Source of the DNA: Morinoia aosen
Taxonomy: Eukaryota > Arthropoda > Malacostraca > Amphipoda > Talitridae
DNA length: 64,000 nt
Assembly: GCA_030386875.1 (NCBI GenBank)
Contig: CM059576.1
Location: 61,937,581 to 62,001,580, forward strand
Direction of reading: 5' to 3'
Shown here: one piece after another, positions 59,235 through 64,000 of the stretch
Layout: each line of letters opens with the position of its first letter
Position numbering within the stretch: the first letter of the stretch is position 1
Position numbers and translations under genes: made by a program
Notes under the pieces: model-generated
Told to the model about the DNA's origin: nothing
What the model saw: only the letters and a program-made list of their open reading frames with translations
Database searches by the model: none

Positions 59235-60413
59235 CAGGGTTGCCAGATGATTTGCACTACTTTTAGCCAAATGTTCCCAGAAAATTAGCCACAAATAGCC
59301 ACTTGTATTTTTATTTCAAACATAATTATAAATGAAAGATATAGACGAATATCTTATCTTGTTGAGTTTATTAAATTGATTCCATGGCAGTGCTTTCAAA
59401 TTCTTGTAAAAATTGTTTTTCTGAATTATGTTCGCTGCATCCTGGTTGGTCAACTTCATTGATATCTTGTGCTTGGAGTGCTAAATACATGTAGCTTGTG
59501 AAGAGGCTGAGCATTCTTTCTATTAAATGAAAGTCATTGCAACAAGTTTTATTCGCTAGCAAATGAGATTAATTCTAAAGACGGAGTCTATCGCTTTATT
59601 TGCTAATTTGTTTCTTTGTTTACTCCTCACATTTGTCAAAAATAAAAAAATGTGTTCCACAAATGCATTACTAATGGGTGCTGAGAAAAGTTTGGGCATC
59701 GCTTGACCAATGTGAGTAAAATAGTTTTCTCCAAGCGCATTTTCAGGCTTGAAAACCATTGCCCAAAATTCGATTGTATCATATGGTATGCTTCCTGTTT
59801 CGATCTCTTCGTTTCAGTAAATATAAAGAAAATTTACGCACTGGTTTTCAATTTGCAGACGTCATAATACTTTGAGGGCATGAAAAGATTTGGGTATATC
59901 CCTAAAATTTTATCTCATTTGACTTAGCACTCTTTCATGTTTGAAAAGGTGAAGACTCTTCACGTTACGGCCATCCAAAAAGCGACATTCTAATTGTCTG
60001 CTTGCCTCGATAACAGCATTAATACATTTTTCTTTAATGACATCCTTCTCTTTCTGAGGCGTTGTAGATTCTCTGAGAAGCAGCTCAAATTTGGCTCCAA
60101 GAAATCTTGAACCAATCTTTTGTTCGAGTGATGAAGCATTTTAGGACCTTTATAACTTGCACACATCTGCATGTGTGCAGATGTAAACTCACAACTCGTT
60201 TCATTACCGTTCATTCCGGGAACAAACACGTTAAATTTAGGAATAAGTGTAATTCTGTCGTATATATAAAATAAATATTATCAACAATCAGTAAATTAGC
60301 CACAATTAGCCAAAATTAAGGTGGCTAATTCTCAAAAATTTTCCTTAGCCACAGTTCATGAAAATTAGCCACTTTGGCTAAAATTAGCCACATCTGGCAA
60401 CCCTGGTCGACGC
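59227..60413 (-). mobile_element. hAT-D with perfect 8-bp TSD
   Basis: Element 59235-60405 (1,171 bp). Ends CAGGGTTGCCAGATG on both sides (inverted), with GCCA/GGCTAATTTT-type subterminal repeats. Flanked by GTCGACGC at 59227-59234 and 60406-60413. It interrupts the palindrome's right arm only. Confidence 0.92.
59371..60235 (-). pseudogene. hAT-D transposase, C-terminal half
   Basis: Minus strand. The stretch ISNAFVEHIFLFLTNVRSKQ followed by RNKLANKAIDSVFRI (59556-59759) is the hAT C-terminal dimerisation domain. After a stop and shift, CCNDFHLIERMLSLFTS (59371-59562) continues it. Upstream, 59990-60229 and adjoining frames hold the preceding linker. The BED finger and catalytic N-terminal half are absent, so this is an internally deleted, non-autonomous derivative. 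Confidence 0.8.
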
Positions 60414-61824
60414 TGCTGAACCACATGCTGGGACTGCCTGTCAGTGTTTCCACGAGCAGGGTAATTACCCCAGTTTAGGGTAATCAGGGGTACCCTAGGG
60501 TAATGTTTAGGGTAATGAAAAATATGGGCAAATCTAGGGTAATCAGAGCTCCGTGAAGGAAGTGACCGCCTAATCTACAAAAAATAAAAAATTGAAAGTC
60601 AATACGCAAGCACCCTACTGGTTACCACTTGAACGAAATGTAATGAAACGGGTCAGAATTTAGTGTTCACAAAACTGCAGTGCTGCTCTGGTTAGTGTCG
60701 CATATTTGAATGCCATCGGGTATCGCTCACGAAAGACGGCGTCAAGATACGAAGCCATAATATCTCTTGTCCACTTCGTTTTGACAAATGATTCTGAGTT
60801 GCATTTTGCTAATAAATACTCGATCGGTGTCAGCAACAGCCAGTCGACGGAAGTCACTGTCCTATTCTGATTGCGCTAGTGGTTATAAGCTTCAACAGAA
60901 TATTGACAGGTATGTTTGTTGTATTCCAAAATTCCACAGCTAAAATATTTCATTGTAGAAATAATTAATAGGTTCATTCTTGTGATAGTCATTGAATTTA
61001 CAGCAGAGTTACCTCACAGCGCCGGTATTTTGCAAGCTAATTAGATGGAAGGCGTCCTATTTCTTAGTCATGTTGCGCGCCAAAAAAGCATGTTATTGTG
61101 GCGATGCAAGCAAAAAATTTTTACAGGGTTCTTTGAAACTTCGAGTAACAAAAAGTGCTAAAAGCGAAAGGAAGAAGCTATAAAATTAGTTACAAAAATT
61201 GACATAAACAAAAGAGTGCAGTTATCGACTTAAAACTTGCTATGTATGTTTGTATTCTCACTGTCTATCTCAGGCGCAGTAGCACGGACGTAGAATTTGA
61301 TATAGCTGCGATCATGCCTAGAATTCCGTCAACCAAAATTGAAGCACTAGGGGTTCTACAACTGAGTATTGAGCGAAGTTTATGCATATTAATAAAGGCT
61401 AGGTAGTTTTTTCCAAAAACATCTGAATTTCCTCACTCGCCCTTCAAGAAATGAAAAATTTGATAACTTCACGATCAACTCTATGAGTTGATAAGTGAAT
61501 GTGATTGCAACGAAGTCTCTGAGAAGCACATGTGGTGTAACAAGATTGGATAAAATCCGTTATGAAAAGATATGACGAAGGTCATGTGTGAGGGAAGCCA
61601 GAAAGTCATCGCAGAGAGTGGATCAAAGTGTTAGGTTAGATTGAGCATGTGGAAAGAATGGGTGAAGTGCGTGAATGGATGGAAAATTAAATAAAAAATA
61701 AATAATTGTACTTGGGATAGGTACACATATTATTGCATTTCTTGCAGCATAGCAGTTGATCGTGCACCGCACCGAGTAAGGAAGAGCCAACGACACCATC
61801 TCGAAAAAAGGAAAGCTCGACTTG

Positions 61825-62100
61825 AAAGCTAGAAACTACCAGCAGAAATTTAAAGATTCGTTGACATCAGAACCTGAGTTTGAGGGATGGTTAGGCAAGT
61901 TCTCAAAATTAACAGAGCAAAGGGATGTGGAATATTGCAAGGTTTGTCGAACCAATATTAATTGTGGGAAATAGGATATCAGGCGTCACATGCTCTCAGC
62001 GCCACAAACAACGATCCATGGTGGCAAAAAAACCATCGATTGCCAGCTACGTGCTATCCAATGATCCTCTCGAAAATCGTGCTCGTTAAGTGGAACTGCA
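61825..62100 (+). pseudogene. hAT-A' transposase N-terminus (BED-like finger)
   Basis: Mirror of 57112-57387, same finger residues YCKVC and the same in-frame stop after NCGK. Confidence 0.65.
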
Positions 62101-62285
62101 AGTTTGTGCATTTTTAGCTAAGCACCACCTATCTCATTGTGTGAGTTTCTTTTAGTTTGATGGAAACAATGTTCCCAGATCAGGAGTCGCAGAAAAATAG
62201 GGCGCCTAGGAAAACAGCGGGCATCAAAATTAATTCGACAGGTTTTTGGCAAACATCTTGTACGTGATATCGTCTGGATATCAAA

Positions 62286-62500
62286 TATAATAATGATAAT
62301 GAAGGCATCTACGGATGCTTTATTTCCAATTTCAAGCCTGATACATATCACCTTGTACATTGGATTTTCTAATGCCTTGAACTAACGCCAGGACGCCATG
62401 ACGATTTCCCCCGGTCAAGACCGGTACCCATTTCAGACACCCGGGTAGAGTGGGGTATTGTGCTTGGAATTTTTCTCTTATATCCAACAGAAAAAAAACA
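62286..62500 (-). mobile_element. SINE body inside hAT-A' (right arm)
   Basis: Mirror of 56712-56928, with a few substitutions (for example CCCGGGTAG for CCCGTGTGT-type positions). Confidence 0.75.
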
Positions 62501-62727
62501 GCATTCTAACGTCGTTCGACGGATTTCCCTCCTGACGCTCATGCAGTATGTAAAACTGGGCTTATTTATACTGACGGAGCTCTGGAAACCAGTCCATTAA
62601 CCTTTTAGTTAATTAATAGATCATAGGTCAGGATTAGCTGTTTTAGGGTAATCTGGGGTAATTAACACCCTTCAGCTAGGGTAATTAGAGTCGCCTCGCG
62701 TGGAAACCCTGCTGCCTCAGCCTGCCT

Positions 62728-64000
62728 CAGTGCTTCCACTTTAGGGTAAAATACCCTATTTTAGGGTAATCAGGTGTTGTCTAGGGTAGAGTTTAGGGTA
62801 AAGAAAAATTCCATTGTTTATAGGGTAATTCGACTTCTGACGGGGTATCACGGCAAAATTGTAGGGTAATTGCCTGTTTTCATTGCCAATACTAAGTTTG
62901 CTCTCAAGTACTACAATTACCTTTTGTAAGCTACATTTCGGAAGTACGCTACTTGAGCATTTATGAAAATGTTCAATAAGAGCCATACATGGAACAAACT
63001 TAAAATTTGTCAGAACTCGCTGTTAATTTCGTTTTTATTGCACACTGAGATAAGGCGCAAATTGCTGTGCACATCGCTGCATATCTTTCAAATCTCTCTT
63101 CAGTATAATTTTGCTAAATTTGTTGCACAAATAATACCTTGGGGAAGTAAAAGTAATGACAATAATTAAAGTGATAGGCAAATTGATATATTGTTTGAAA
63201 TTTTATATTTTCTACCCTTACATATCAAGATTTACACCAATACATCGGTCATCGTCGTTTACTGGAATTGAACAACTATATAACGTATGTAAAACGACAC
63301 TGCCCGAGCCGGGGGCAGTTAGTTTTGTTTCAGTCGCATGCAATTAACTGTGTCAGGTGCTGTCACTTGCAGTTTTGCATTGCAACAAATTATTTAGTTA
63401 CTTGCGTCTCAGTAAAATTGCTACTATTAAATAGATTCTGTGTCCGATGAAGCTGCTATACCACCTATGAAGACAAGAAAAATTTGATCGTCTTTTAAGC
63501 CCTACACACAAAAATGGGAGGAAGGATGGAGAAGCGAACAACTGTTTCGAGGCTGGTTGGAAAAGTCTCAGTCTTATACCTCAACTAAAGATATGGCATG
63601 CTGTACTATATGCTCAACTACTATTACATTTGGTATATATGAGATTATTCTTCATGCTAACAGTCAACGTCATAAAAAATTCTCAGAACAGAGAAGAAAA
63701 ACACAAACAATAATTTTGTTCATTTTATCACATGATCCAATTGACAAGTCAGGTATAAAAATTGAATTACGGATATGGACCAATCTTTTCGAGCATAATT
63801 TGCCTATTTCGTTAAGTGACTCATTGCTAAACTACTGAAACAAATGTTTCTCAACGAAAGTAAACTTAAGGAAACAAAGAGCTTCAAACATTATTCGACA
63901 ATGTTTCGGATAACATCTACTAAGTGATCTTGTCGTCGAGTTTATATTCTGTAATATTTTATGAAACAACTGATCGCAGTAAAGCTGAACAGCTCGGATT
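62728..64000 (+). mobile_element. hAT-B', right palindrome arm (runs off window)
   Basis: Begins CAGTGCTTCCACTTTAGGG with TTAGGGTAA repeats. Related to 54663-56490 but clearly diverged. The 16 bp between it and hAT-A' (CTGCCTCAGCCTGCCT) are a doubled form of the target site. Confidence 0.82.
63490..64000 (+). pseudogene. hAT-B' transposase N-terminus, BED finger intact
   Basis: Plus-strand residues KWEEGW and FRGWLEKSQ lead into KDMACCTICSTTI...HANSQRHKKF, a complete C-x2-C ... H-x5-H BED-type finger. Next come IELRIWTNLFEHNLPISLSD and an RKQRASNIIRQCFG-type block, the standard order in arthropod hATs. The frame is broken by stops after 63838, and the catalytic part lies beyond the edge. Confidence 0.72.

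Larger units (their letters stand above)
60442..62711 (+). mobile_element. hAT-A', right palindrome arm
   Basis: Mirror of 56500-58770 and almost identical. It begins CAGTGTTTCCACG and ends GCGTGGAAACCCTG. The flanks are CTGCCTGT (60434-60441) and CTGCCTCA (62712-62719), a six-of-eight match. One extra base lies next to the target duplication compared with the left arm. Confidence 0.85.
54663..64000. repeat. Giant inverted repeat (arms >4 kb)
   Basis: Left arm 54663-58922 contains hAT-B then hAT-A. The right arm, from 59110, contains their mirror images at 60442-62711 and 62728 to the window edge, with hAT-D inserted at 59235. Mirror coordinates in hAT-A sum to about 119,212. A 120-bp sample in hAT-A (57841-57960 against 61250-61370) is identical. 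An 80-bp sample in hAT-B shows about eight differences. Confidence 0.88.

Overview
The window is eukaryotic, AT-rich, repeat-dominated DNA. I can support no ordinary host gene in it. Almost every recognisable coding piece belongs to a transposable element: Penelope-like retroelements (PLEs), several hAT DNA transposons, tRNA-headed SINEs, non-autonomous inverted-repeat elements and one or two LTR-like insertions. PLEs with a GIY-YIG endonuclease, hAT transposases with BED-like fingers and tRNA SINEs in intron-poor, AT-rich DNA fit an invertebrate, most likely an arthropod. That is an inference from element content; no host marker gene is present.

Layout. 1-3.34 kb: two PLE copies joined head to head, one reading off the left edge and open, the other frameshifted. 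3.3-9.2 kb: mostly featureless sequence with a 63-bp minisatellite, a C22 tract, a GC-richer block holding a perfect four-unit heat-shock element, an unclassified 127-codon ORF and a TTAA-flanked MITE. 9.2-53 kb: a mosaic array of recurring modules in direct and inverted orientation. On top of this lies a ~20 kb tandem duplication (about 21.58-41.6 kb repeated at 41.6-52.9 kb). The paralogous copies give empty sites for several insertions: a 210-bp MITE, a 778-bp element, a 2,975-bp PLE pair with hammerhead-ribozyme-like ends (itself carrying a 1.59 kb LTR-like insertion), a SINE, and a 1,440-bp GC-rich insertion with a promoter-like segment and an ORF cut at its edge. A recurrent array component is a ~490-bp element with ~75-bp inverted ends, an ~85-bp GC-rich conserved core and an embedded Pol III (tRNA-like) segment.

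53-64 kb: hAT territory. A hAT C-terminal remnant (53.1-53.93 kb) is followed by a giant inverted repeat. Its left arm holds two related hATs (54,663-56,490 and 56,500-58,770) inserted side by side into what is essentially the same 9-bp target. The right arm holds their mirror copies (60,442-62,711 and 62,728 to the edge). A third, unrelated hAT (59,235-60,405) with a perfect 8-bp target duplication sits near the centre. The inner hAT copies are nearly identical between arms while the outer ones are visibly diverged.

Nothing here forms a host operon or pathway. The window is best read as a record of nested transposition, segmental duplication and probable gene conversion. The most unusual items are the inverted-end element with a Pol III core, the co-targeted hAT pair inside a palindrome, and the PLE inverted pairs with hammerhead-like folds.
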